Source of the DNA: Deltaproteobacteria bacterium
GTDB lineage: Bacteria > Myxococcota_A > UBA9160 > UBA4427
Reading direction: 5' to 3'
Length of the DNA stretch: 64,000 nucleotides
Assembly (NCBI GenBank): GCA_029261835.1
Contig: JAJDAO010000043.1
Span: forward strand, 1 to 64,000
Under the pieces are notes generated by a model. It ran no database searches and was not told the DNA's origin. It saw only the letters and a program-made list of their open reading frames with translations. The position numbers and the translations under genes are program-made. Below are positions 8,346-15,951 of this stretch, piece by piece (within the stretch, counting starts at the first letter, position 1; the number at the start of each line of letters is the position of its first letter).

Positions 8346-9115
8346 AGGCTGTCATCCTTGCTGCCGGGGAGGGCCGGCGCCTGCGACCCCACACGGAAGA
8401 TCGACCGAAGTGTCTTGTCGAGGTCGCGGGGCGGCCCATTCTCGACTACGAGATCGATGCGCTGCAACGCGCGGGCATCGAAGACATCTCGATCGTCACG
8501 GGCTATCGCTCGGACCGCATCGAGGAGCGAGGCTTCCCGACCTTCCACAACCCACGCTTCGACCGCACCAACATGGTGACCAGCTTGATGGCCGCCAAGA
8601 GTCTATTCGACGGTACGGCCGATATTCTCGTGAGCTACGCGGACATCATCTACGAAGTGGGAGCCATAGACGCATTGGTGAGAAGTGACGCAGCCGTCTC
8701 GCTCGCGGTCAACACACGTTGGCGCCAGCTGTGGGAGATTCGCATGAGCGATCCCCTCTCCGACGCCGAGACCCTCATACTGGACGGCTCCGGAGACGTG
8801 ATCGAGCTGGGTAAGAAGCCGAACTCGTACGACGAAATTCAAGGGCAGTACATGGGTCTGCTGAAGTTTGCTGCATCGGTGACACCCAAGATCGCCGAGA
8901 CCTATCGCGGGCTGGACCCCGCTGGTAACTACGACGGCAAGGATCTCGATAACATGTATATGACGAGCTTCCTCCAGCACTGGATAGACCATGTGACACC
9001 CATTCGGGCGGTGCCCATCGACGGTGCCTGGCTCGAAGTCGACACCGTCGAGGATCTGGAGATCTACAGCCGCCTAGAGCGAGACGGAAGGCTCGCCCGC
9101 TACTGCAGGCTCTAA
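8342..9115 (+). CDS. CTP:phosphoglutamine cytidylyltransferase-like nucleotidyltransferase (Cj1416-like)
   Basis: A 257-residue nucleotidyltransferase with an intact signature, AVILAAGEGRRLRPHT followed by RPKCLVEV (Lys23). The start is TTG at 8342, overlapping the TGA of the preceding gene by four bases (TTGA), which shows tight translational coupling. A longer frame from 8243 would lie inside the hydrolase gene. In Campylobacter, Cj1416 joins CTP and L-glutamine phosphate to give CDP-L-glutamine. Together with the two upstream genes this would yield cytidine diphosphoramidate. Phosphocholine or sugar-1-phosphate nucleotidyltransferase are the alternatives if this gene is viewed without context. 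It is the last + strand gene of the block and meets a convergent flippase gene. Confidence 0.82.
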   Translation: MKAVILAAGEGRRLRPHTEDRPKCLVEVAGRPILDYEIDALQRAGIEDISIVTGYRSDRIEERGFPTFHNPRFDRTNMVTSLMAAKSLFDGTADILVSYADIIYEVGAIDALVRSDAAVSLAVNTRWRQLWEIRMSDPLSDAETLILDGSGDVIELGKKPNSYDEIQGQYMGLLKFAASVTPKIAETYRGLDPAGNYDGKDLDNMYMTSFLQHWIDHVTPIRAVPIDGAWLEVDTVEDLEIYSRLERDGRLARYCRL

Positions 9116-9168
9116 CGCGAAGCTCTGCTGTTTGCGTTCACCCGAGGCGGCCGGCGCGGCGATCTCGT

Positions 9169-10665
9169 TCACGGCTGACTCCGCCTGGCTCCGAGTAGGG
9201 TCCGCAATCCGGGCAGGAACCTCGGGAGCACTACGCTGGCCACCGCTGGCACCAGGAGGGCGTAGAGCCCGGCCAGGGCGATTTTCGCCAGATCTTCGGA
9301 AACCAGCCCCACCTGCCGCAGGGCGAACGCCCCGCCGATCCCCGCAACGGAGAAGAGCGCGGGTCCGAAGAGCAGGCTGATCTCGAAACCGTGCCGTCGG
9401 CGCAGCAGAGCAAGCGAGACGCTCAGGGCAACGGCCTCTGCCAACAGGGCGCTCGCCGCAACCCAGACGAGATCCATGCGAGAGATGATCACGCCGAGCG
9501 TGCCGAGAAGAGAAACGGCCCGTGCAATATTCGCGTAGAGAAGGACCTCGGTGTCTGCGAGCGCCAAGAGCAGGCTGGTCGCGGTCAGCCGAATCATCCG
9601 AATGGCTTGCGTCGCGCCGAGAAAAGCGATGATGGGTTCCGCTGCGCGATATTGCTCCGAATAGATGATGGCGATGACCGATCCACCGCCCAGGATGAAG
9701 ACCGCGGCCACGCTCACGCCGCAGGCGGCGAAGACAGCAGCGCTCGAGATGTAGATGCGCCGCAATGCCGCGCGATCGTCTTGCAGGCGGGACATGACCG
9801 GAAAGAGCAACCTTCCCAGGGTTCGGACGAGAAACTGCCAGGGCATGATGGCGAGGGAGAGCGCCAGTGAGTACACGGCCAGATCGGCTTTGTCGAAGGT
9901 TCGAGTCGCCTCCCAGATGTCGCTGAACCACTCCAGCAGCAGGCGGTTCAGGCTCTCAGCCGATCCGAGCAAAGCCCGATCGCCCTGCGTGATGAGAACC
10001 ATGAAGAAGCCGTTCAGCAGCAGCGGCCAACCAAACCGGAACGTACGGCGGGCGTATGAAGGCTCGATGGCCCAGCGATAGCTGCGGTTCGCCAGCAGGT
10101 GGGAAATCAGCACGTAGCTGGCCGGTATGGAGATCAGGGACCATACGACGAGTGTGTAGTCTCCGATCTCCTGGGCCAGGACACAGACGAGCACGAGGCT
10201 AAAGAGCTGCGCGCCCGACTCCATCAGTGCCATCGGTCCGAAGCGGCTGTTCCGCTGGTATCGATTGGCGTCCATGTGCGTCAAGCCATGGATCAGTGGG
10301 ATTACGGCGAGCATGCGATAAGCGGAGAGCGCTCCCGGCACGTCGAAGACCTGAGCCATGACCGGCGCCAGCAGGAACAAGATTGCCGACACAAACAAGC
10401 CCTGCAAGAAACGCATCAGCTGGGCGGAACGCTGAAAGGATTCCTCCTCGCCATCCGGGGCTTGAATCAGGAGCTTGCCAACATTCAGGTCGGTGCTCGC
10501 CTGCACGAAGGCGATCGCAATCATGAAGGTGGCCGCAATGCCGTAGTCGGTCTTCGTCAGCGTCCGGACGATGACCACATTGCGGAGGAAGACGCAGGCC
10601 TGGTTTGTTATCTGCGCGAACGCAAGAACGGCCGGCCCCGATGACAGCTTGCTTCGGATGCTCAT
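9169..10665 (-). CDS. polysaccharide flippase (Wzx/MATE-like)
   Basis: A roughly 498-residue integral membrane protein with about a dozen hydrophobic segments and the N-terminal pattern of O-antigen and teichoic-acid flippases (FLRNVVIVRTLTKTDYGIAATFM). Such proteins move undecaprenyl-linked oligosaccharides across the inner membrane. The ATG at 10665 has GGAAG about nine bases upstream. A longer frame from a TTG at 10740 lacks a properly spaced ribosome site. It converges with the cytidylyltransferase gene 53 bases away and is the distal gene of the - strand exopolysaccharide block. A second, different flippase is at 12112-13581. Confidence 0.85.
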   Translation of the reverse strand: MSIRSKLSSGPAVLAFAQITNQACVFLRNVVIVRTLTKTDYGIAATFMIAIAFVQASTDLNVGKLLIQAPDGEEESFQRSAQLMRFLQGLFVSAILFLLAPVMAQVFDVPGALSAYRMLAVIPLIHGLTHMDANRYQRNSRFGPMALMESGAQLFSLVLVCVLAQEIGDYTLVVWSLISIPASYVLISHLLANRSYRWAIEPSYARRTFRFGWPLLLNGFFMVLITQGDRALLGSAESLNRLLLEWFSDIWEATRTFDKADLAVYSLALSLAIMPWQFLVRTLGRLLFPVMSRLQDDRAALRRIYISSAAVFAACGVSVAAVFILGGGSVIAIIYSEQYRAAEPIIAFLGATQAIRMIRLTATSLLLALADTEVLLYANIARAVSLLGTLGVIISRMDLVWVAASALLAEAVALSVSLALLRRRHGFEISLLFGPALFSVAGIGGAFALRQVGLVSEDLAKIALAGLYALLVPAVASVVLPRFLPGLRTLLGARRSQP

Positions 10666-10744
10666 TGCGATGAGCTTCCGCGCCTTGCCGGACTTGTTTG
10701 CCCTCGAGCGAACGTCGGATATCCGCGAGTCTCTCGGCAACTTC

Positions 10745-10855
10745 CTAGATGCGTCGCAGCCACCATTCCTCTTCCAGCAGCTCCTCGATCAGGTCCCTGG
10801 AGAAGCGGTAGGGTAGGGCTCGGCCGGGATTGCCGACCCCGACCGCGCCAGCAGA
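10745..10855 (-). pseudogene. C-terminal remnant of a left-handed beta-helix acyltransferase
   Basis: Read on the - strand this stretch gives VGNPGRALPYRFSRDL and then LLEEEWWLRR before a TAG at 10745-10747. This is the C-terminal signature of the acyltransferases encoded at 17841-18554 (VGNPGRVVRYRF, LLESQWWERS) and at the end of the NRPS (VGGYPAQVVRYRF, LLESKWWEAS). Upstream the frame hits a TGA at 10856-10858 and no hexapeptide repeats remain, so this is a 5'-truncated relic. It adjoins the NAD-synthase-like remnant in the same order as the intact pair at 17.8-19.6 kb. Confidence 0.7.
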
Positions 10856-11219
10856 TCATTCCTGCTCACCGCTGCTCTGGCCGAGACCGCCGTGCCGTCG
10901 CCCGTCTCGAACGCAAGAGGGAGGGCGATTGCATTGCGCCCAACCCTCCTGTTCCGAAGGCCAAGCCGGTTCCGCTTCCATCACTTCGTTCGCCGAGGGC
11001 AGGGCCCCTCGTCGGCGTGCGCCGAGAATGATCGCCCCCCATCCGCTCCCTGCGTCTCCGCGTGGGCGCGGTCAAGATCGAAAACCGCGCCACTTCCGCC
11101 ATGACGTTCTGGCAGTCGCGCATTGTACCGCGCGTGTACGAGATTCGCAGTCAACCCCGCTGAGCGACCGGGCATCCGACCTCGCCATTGTCGGCTTGCC
11201 CCGGGCCTGCTTCATGCGG

Positions 11220-11375
11220 TCACTCGAACCCCTCAACCGCTTCCATCAGGACCGGCCCGGCGTGGAGGTAGGAGGCCACACGCCGCTTGCCATCGATATC
11301 GCGATAGACCCGCCCGATCTGCTCCTCGGTCAAGCCGAGGGCCTCGCCCACGTCGGATCGTTTCTTCTGCCCAAC
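11220..11375 (-). pseudogene. C-terminal remnant of the NAD-synthase-like gene
   Basis: The - strand translation ends DVGEALGLTEEQIGRVYRD, then IDGKRRVASYLHAGPVL, then a TGA at 11220-11222. It is nearly identical to the last 50 or so residues of the intact protein at 18559-19557 (DVGEALGLTEEQTERVYRD, IEGKRRVASYLHAGPVL). Nothing of the ATP-binding N-terminal half is present. Just after its stop, a CAT at 11213-11215 gives an ATG followed by MKQA, which is also how the intact acyltransferase at 18554 begins, before similarity is lost. It is a truncated duplicate. Confidence 0.75.
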
Positions 11376-11382
11376 GACATCC

Positions 11383-11642
11383 CCACGGATGAGGTGAACT
11401 ACTTCACCGTGGGGAACCGGCTCCGAAAGCTCGAGGGCGGCGCCTTGCCGGGTGCCAACATCGATGAGATCCGGATCAGCGACGTCGCGCGCGACCCGTC
11501 GGACTTCCTCTTCTTCGACGAACCGGATCCAGTGGCGGTCCCCGCGTTGCCCGTGGCGGGCGGATAGCTCTTGCTCGTCATGGTGATGCTCGGCTCCGGC
11601 GGCTGGGCCCTGCTATCCAAGGCTCGGCAGCAAGGGCGCTGA
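11383..11642 (+). pseudogene. 3' remnant of a LamG-type exported protein with an interrupted sorting signal
   Basis: On the + strand the translation runs DEVNYFTVGNRLRKLEGG, ANIDEIRISDVARDPSDFL, then DPVAVPALPVAGG, a TAG at 11565-11567, and continues in the same frame as LLLVMVMLGSGGWALLSKA to a TGA at 11640. The first part matches the end of LamG domains (IDEIRI..VAR). The second looks like a C-terminal sorting region (VPALPVAG, a membrane helix, basic tail) cut by the stop codon. The 5' part of the gene is missing; the frame upstream is antisense to the NAD-synthase-like remnant. It is therefore a truncated and nonsense-interrupted pseudogene. Confidence 0.6.
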
Positions 11643-11675
11643 GGGTCTCACTCAGAATAAGAACGCTCCCCGGCG

Positions 11676-12095
11676 CTACTCGGGCGGTCGCGCGGCCTTC
11701 TTGTCCGTCTCGATTACCTCGACATTCAGACCGTGCTTGGCGTACACGAAAGCGATGTCCTCGTTCTCGAAGGCCTCGCCCGGCTCGGGCGGGGCGAGCA
11801 CGCGAAGCCCCAAACCCTTGAGCCGCTCCAGCTCCTCTGACATGCCGTCGGTCTTGAAGCAGAGGTGGTGCAGGCCCCCTCCCTTCTTGGCGAAGGCGAA
11901 GACAGAGGAGGAGGGGCCGACGGGCTCGACGAGCTTTACCAAGAGAGAGTCTTGCTTGCTCAGAAAGACGACCCGCACGCGCTGGCGCGTATTCTCCACG
12001 ACATCGGTCATCTGGTGATAACCGAACACCTCCCGCCAGTGCTCGATTCCCTCTTCGATATTCTTTACCACGATCCCGATGTGATCGATGACCAT
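11676..12095 (-). CDS. VOC-family protein, methylmalonyl-CoA epimerase-like
   Basis: A 139-residue protein with two vicinal-oxygen-chelate half modules. Candidate metal ligands are His4 in DHIGIVV, His in GGLHHLCF near residue 76 and Glu in NVEVIE near residue 128. Length and pattern fit methylmalonyl-CoA epimerase or a glyoxalase-type lyase. It sits 16 bases after the flippase stop on the same strand, so it may serve the polysaccharide or acyl-carrier pathway rather than propionate metabolism. The substrate is unknown. Confidence 0.75.
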   Translation of the reverse strand: MVIDHIGIVVKNIEEGIEHWREVFGYHQMTDVVENTRQRVRVVFLSKQDSLLVKLVEPVGPSSSVFAFAKKGGGLHHLCFKTDGMSEELERLKGLGLRVLAPPEPGEAFENEDIAFVYAKHGLNVEVIETDKKAARPPE

Positions 12096-12111
12096 AGCTT
12101 CCTTCTTGCTC

Positions 12112-13581
12112 TCAAGTCGTTGAGGTTGCCGCCGCGGCTCGCACTCGGGTCTTGTTGAGAATGCGCCAGCCGCCTGTCCCCAAAGCCAACGCCACGAGGG
12201 CTCCCACTCCGGCGAGCAACGTCAGGTCGCTGCCGCCCGAGAAGCGGACTAAGGCGATCCCCGGGAGCCCCACGACGACTGCCAGCGCAAGGCCACTTCC
12301 CGCAGCTGCCAAGTATCGGAGAATCCCGAGGCCGAGAATGCTCCTCAGATGAAGCAGCTGAAGACCGAAGGTCACGACCAGGCTGCACAGACAAGCAACC
12401 GCCGCTCCCTCGGTGCCCCAAGTAACGATGGCCGGGTACATGGCGCTCGCAAGCAGGACCAGGCGCAGGAGCGAAAAGCCACGTTGATAATCCGGTCGGC
12501 CGATGGCCATGTAGACCGACATTATAGTTCGGCCGAGAATCGCAACCAGGAGGTAGACGCATAGGAACCGGAAAGTCATAGCCATGACCCCATAGGGCTC
12601 GCCGTAGACCAATCTCAGCAGGGGAGCTGCGAGGACGATCAGGCCAGCCGCCAAGGGAGTCAGGAGGGCCAACATGGCTCGGGTGACCGCCAGCAGCTCG
12701 CGCTTCAGCGCCGGTAGATCGTCTTGCACCGTCGCCAGCATGGGCAGGAGCAGGGGGCCGATTACGCGACTCACTCCAAACCTGGGGATGTCCGCCAACG
12801 ACAACGCGAGAGAGTACATGCCCAGCTCCTCCTTCGAGATGAGCTTGGCGAGAAAGAAGACGTCCATTCGCCCCACAAGAAAGGACATCAGGCCCAGTAG
12901 TGCCATGCGGCGGGCGAAGGTAAAGAACTCTCCCGCGAGCTCCCGATCGAACCGCAGGCTTGGCTTGATGGGACAGGCAACGAACGAGGCGACGACCCGA
13001 AACGCGGGCTCTACCACGAAGCCGATCACCAACGCCCACACGTTCGGGATATAGAGGACCGCAACCAGGGTGACCAGAGTCGAGAATAACCCGGATCCCT
13101 GCATGATGATCGCATAGGGACCAATTCGAAGCTCCCTCTGCAGGACGAACATCCGCGTGCTCACGAAGCTCGCCAGCGGGAAGGCGAGCAGCCCGAAGCG
13201 AAGCACCGGAAGCAGCGAGGGGTCTTCGTAGAAGTCGCAGACCCACGGCGCGGCCATATAGCCCAATCCGAAGATCACGATGCCGCGCGTAGCGTTGAAC
13301 CACCACGCAATGTTCAAGAAGGCATCGCTGGCTCCGTGCTTATTCTGAATCACGGACTGCCGTACGCCAACCTCAGTGATGGCCTCGAAGAGGGAGTTCA
13401 CCAACATGACGATGGCCATGAGGCCGAACTGATCGGGCGCGAGAATGCGGGCCAGGATCATGTTGCGCCCAAGGCGCAGCGCGCGCTCGAAGATCGTTGC
13501 GCCTGCGAGCACCGCACCACCTCGAGCTGCGCGCGCCCGGATGCTGTCGGAGCTCAGGATCCCTCTCAAGCGACGTATCAC
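12112..13581 (-). CDS. polysaccharide flippase (oligosaccharide translocase family)
   Basis: A roughly 489-residue multi-pass membrane protein of the Wzx family; the N-terminus (GAVLAGATIFERALRLGRNMILARILAPDQFGLMA, read in parts) has the typical ARILAPDQFG motif of lipopolysaccharide exporters. The GTG at 13581 is proposed because the upstream gene ends at 13614. The longer open frame to 13785 would lie inside that gene and has no hydrophobic character. No strong ribosome site is seen. It would flip lipid-linked repeat units. Having two flippases in one locus suggests two different lipid-linked products or a duplicated function. Confidence 0.83.
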   Translation of the reverse strand: MIRRLRGILSSDSIRARAARGGAVLAGATIFERALRLGRNMILARILAPDQFGLMAIVMLVNSLFEAITEVGVRQSVIQNKHGASDAFLNIAWWFNATRGIVIFGLGYMAAPWVCDFYEDPSLLPVLRFGLLAFPLASFVSTRMFVLQRELRIGPYAIIMQGSGLFSTLVTLVAVLYIPNVWALVIGFVVEPAFRVVASFVACPIKPSLRFDRELAGEFFTFARRMALLGLMSFLVGRMDVFFLAKLISKEELGMYSLALSLADIPRFGVSRVIGPLLLPMLATVQDDLPALKRELLAVTRAMLALLTPLAAGLIVLAAPLLRLVYGEPYGVMAMTFRFLCVYLLVAILGRTIMSVYMAIGRPDYQRGFSLLRLVLLASAMYPAIVTWGTEGAAVACLCSLVVTFGLQLLHLRSILGLGILRYLAAAGSGLALAVVVGLPGIALVRFSGGSDLTLLAGVGALVALALGTGGWRILNKTRVRAAAATSTT

Positions 13582-13613
13582 GCCCAACCCGAATGGCAAT
13601 TCAAGTGCGTGTC

Positions 13614-14615
13614 TCAGAAGACATCGAAGTAGATTCCCGACGCCGTCGCGACGCTGAAAGATCCGTCGAGCGGAATGAAATAGAGATTGAACTCTGCCGG
13701 CGCCTTCATGAAGCCCAGGCCCTTGAAGGTCTCCGGGTCGCAGTATCCGATGTCTGGCATGTAGACCCCGTTGATTCCCTCCCAAAAGGGATCGGCGAAG
13801 ATCGTGGCCATGAAGGCCTTCTGCTCTTGCTGGCTCATCTCACCGAAGATCGCGTGCTCGATATAGGCGTTGACCGTCTCCTGCTCGCCCAGCAGCTTCT
13901 TGACCATCACGTTGAAAAACCCGCGAACTTCACCATCCTCACGGCGCACCCAGCTCCGGGTCCCCGGCCGGTTTCGCAGAATCCAGTCGAGATCGGCTTC
14001 CGGGATCGTGCGGGCCAGCTCCACCCGCGAGGGCATCTGGGCCACAAGCTTGAAGCAACCAGCTCTCAGGTCTCCCGAGTAGTCCACGACGCTGCCTTGC
14101 GCGAGCCCCTCTCCAGCCTTCTTCTGAATGCGCGACGGCCGACACATGAGCTGACGGAATCGCCGGAGGATGCTGAATTCTTCTTGTAGCCAGCGCAGAC
14201 TCACCTGGTGGGCCTTGTCGGCATGCGAATCCGCGTGTGTCACCGAGAGGAAGGCCGAGTGGCCCTTCTCGCGAGCGAGTCGGAGGAGTTCCTTGTGGAC
14301 CTTGAGCGCGACACTCTTGACCGGAGAGTCGGGATCGCTGGTCCAGAACGTCGCATACACGACGCGCCGCTCCACGCCTTCGTGCACGAGGGTATAGGGA
14401 ATGAGCACCTCGTATCCCACGAGTTCATCTTCGTAGTGGAGGCCCACGGTGAGTGAAGTATCACCGGTAGGGCGATCCAGGTAGGCCGAGAGCAGACCTT
14501 GCGTGTACTCCCAGCCCGGCGGTGACCAGATGCGAGCCATCAGCTCGCAGACCTCACGGCGATCGGGATTCTGCACGAGCTGTCCCTGAGGAGGCCTCTT
14601 GCGGGCTCTTGCCAT
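13614..14615 (-). CDS. GNAT/FemAB-like acyltransferase of the exopolysaccharide locus
   Basis: A 333-residue soluble protein. The middle (VGYEVLIPYTLV, VKSVALKVHKELLRLAREKG) resembles a GNAT acyl-CoA-binding region, and the C-terminal third contains a second possible module. FemAB-type aminoacyltransferases occur in XrtA-associated loci and are an alternative. The ATG at 14615 follows GGGAGTCGGAGAT. It lies between the flippase and the PLP decarboxylase with short gaps, so it belongs to the same operon. The donor and acceptor are not recognisable. Confidence 0.6.
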   Translation of the reverse strand: MARARKRPPQGQLVQNPDRREVCELMARIWSPPGWEYTQGLLSAYLDRPTGDTSLTVGLHYEDELVGYEVLIPYTLVHEGVERRVVYATFWTSDPDSPVKSVALKVHKELLRLAREKGHSAFLSVTHADSHADKAHQVSLRWLQEEFSILRRFRQLMCRPSRIQKKAGEGLAQGSVVDYSGDLRAGCFKLVAQMPSRVELARTIPEADLDWILRNRPGTRSWVRREDGEVRGFFNVMVKKLLGEQETVNAYIEHAIFGEMSQQEQKAFMATIFADPFWEGINGVYMPDIGYCDPETFKGLGFMKAPAEFNLYFIPLDGSFSVATASGIYFDVF

Positions 14616-14632
14616 ATCTCCGACTCCCTGTG

Positions 14633-15949
14633 TCAGAAAGAGGGGTCCAGGATCGTGCCGCGCAGAAGATCCGTTTCGCCCGATCTCTTGCGCACCAGAC
14701 GGGCTTGCCCGTTCTCGGCGAACACTTCGGCGGGCTCCTCTTGACTACGGAACTGGAGTGGGCTGCTGGACCGCGCATATGCCCCCGACTGGAAGAACGC
14801 CACGATGTCGCCGACCTCCGGCGCGGGAAGCTTCGCCTTCCGCGCCAGTGTGTCGAGGGCCGTGCTCTGTCTTCCCACCACCTCGGCCTGTAAGCTCGGC
14901 TCCGCCCCCATGCGATTCGCGAGGGCGAGCGGGAAATTTCGCTTCAGCACATGACCGAGGTTGCCCGTTGCGGCCAGGTGGTGGTTGATGCCGCCATCCA
15001 CGACGACGAATTCCTGGCCCCGGCTGTGCTTGCGCGCGATGACCCTGGTGAGGTACACGCCGCCTTCGGCCGTGAGGTAGCGACCGGGCTCCGTGACCAG
15101 GTTGGCATCGGCAAGACCGGGGACCCGACGGGCCCGGGCGACCAGGGGCGCGAGACGCCTGCCAAACTCCTCGACATCGAACTCGCTCTCGTTCTTGTAG
15201 TAGGGCACGCCCAAGCCGCCACCGAAGTCGATGGTGCGAAGGGGCTCATCCGCGAGGGCGCAGAGCCTCTCGGCGAGGGCAAGCACGTGGCCCCAGGCGG
15301 CGACCATCAGATCGACGTCCAGATGCTGGGTCCCGAAGTAGACGTGGAGGCCCGTCAGTTCGAGACCGTCGGCGGCCAGAACGGCCCGCGTGGCTTCCTC
15401 GAGCATCTCCTCGTCGAAGCCGTAGCCGGCAGGCTTCGCCTCGATGCTCTCTTCCTCTCCATAGTCCACCCGGCCGGGATTGAGCCGGAGCCCCACTGCG
15501 ATGCGTCGACCCAACTCCGGGGCCAACTTCGCGAGACGCTCGATCTCATCCACGGACTCGACGTGGATTTCGGCAATCTCCGCCCGGGCTGCCGCGAGAA
15601 GCTCGTCCTGCGTCTTCCCGGCCCCCGCCAGCATGATGCGCGAGGGCGGACAGCCAACCGCGATGGAAAGGGACAGCTCGCCGCAGGTCGCAACGTCCAG
15701 GTCGCATCCCTCTTGCACGAAGAAGTCGAGAACAGCGGGCGTCGGGTTCGCCTTCACAGCGTAGTGGACTTCGAAGTCGGGCAGGGCCCGTCGCAGGCGC
15801 TCCAACTTGCTGCGAAACACGGCCGGCGCGTAGACGTAGAGCGGAGAGCCGTAGCGCTCGACCAGCTCGGTTGCCGCCACCCCGCCCAGCTGAAGTACGT
15901 CGCCCTTCACGCCGAAGTGGCTGGCCACCAGCTGAGGCGTGCGGTCCAC
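14633..15949 (-). CDS. PLP-dependent decarboxylase, exosortase-system type (LysA/fold III)
   Basis: A 438-residue fold-type III decarboxylase. The PLP lysine is in HYAVKANP near residue 66; phosphate-binding GGGLGVPY and TEPGRYL follow, and VVDGGINHH is near residue 320. It resembles diaminopimelate decarboxylase, but this gene class is a standard partner of acyl-CoA ligases in exosortase-A loci. Here it begins (GTG at 15949) two bases after the stop of just such a ligase. The pair probably makes and activates a small acyl or amine group for carrier proteins encoded next door. Its true substrate is unknown. Confidence 0.85.
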   Translation of the reverse strand: MDRTPQLVASHFGVKGDVLQLGGVAATELVERYGSPLYVYAPAVFRSKLERLRRALPDFEVHYAVKANPTPAVLDFFVQEGCDLDVATCGELSLSIAVGCPPSRIMLAGAGKTQDELLAAARAEIAEIHVESVDEIERLAKLAPELGRRIAVGLRLNPGRVDYGEEESIEAKPAGYGFDEEMLEEATRAVLAADGLELTGLHVYFGTQHLDVDLMVAAWGHVLALAERLCALADEPLRTIDFGGGLGVPYYKNESEFDVEEFGRRLAPLVARARRVPGLADANLVTEPGRYLTAEGGVYLTRVIARKHSRGQEFVVVDGGINHHLAATGNLGHVLKRNFPLALANRMGAEPSLQAEVVGRQSTALDTLARKAKLPAPEVGDIVAFFQSGAYARSSSPLQFRSQEEPAEVFAENGQARLVRKRSGETDLLRGTILDPSF

Positions 15950-15951
15950 CC

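Noticed and set aside
10830..11567. A 245-codon + strand open frame.
   Set aside because: Most of it is antisense to the NAD-synthase-like remnant; only its last third resembles a protein, and that is described as a truncated pseudogene.
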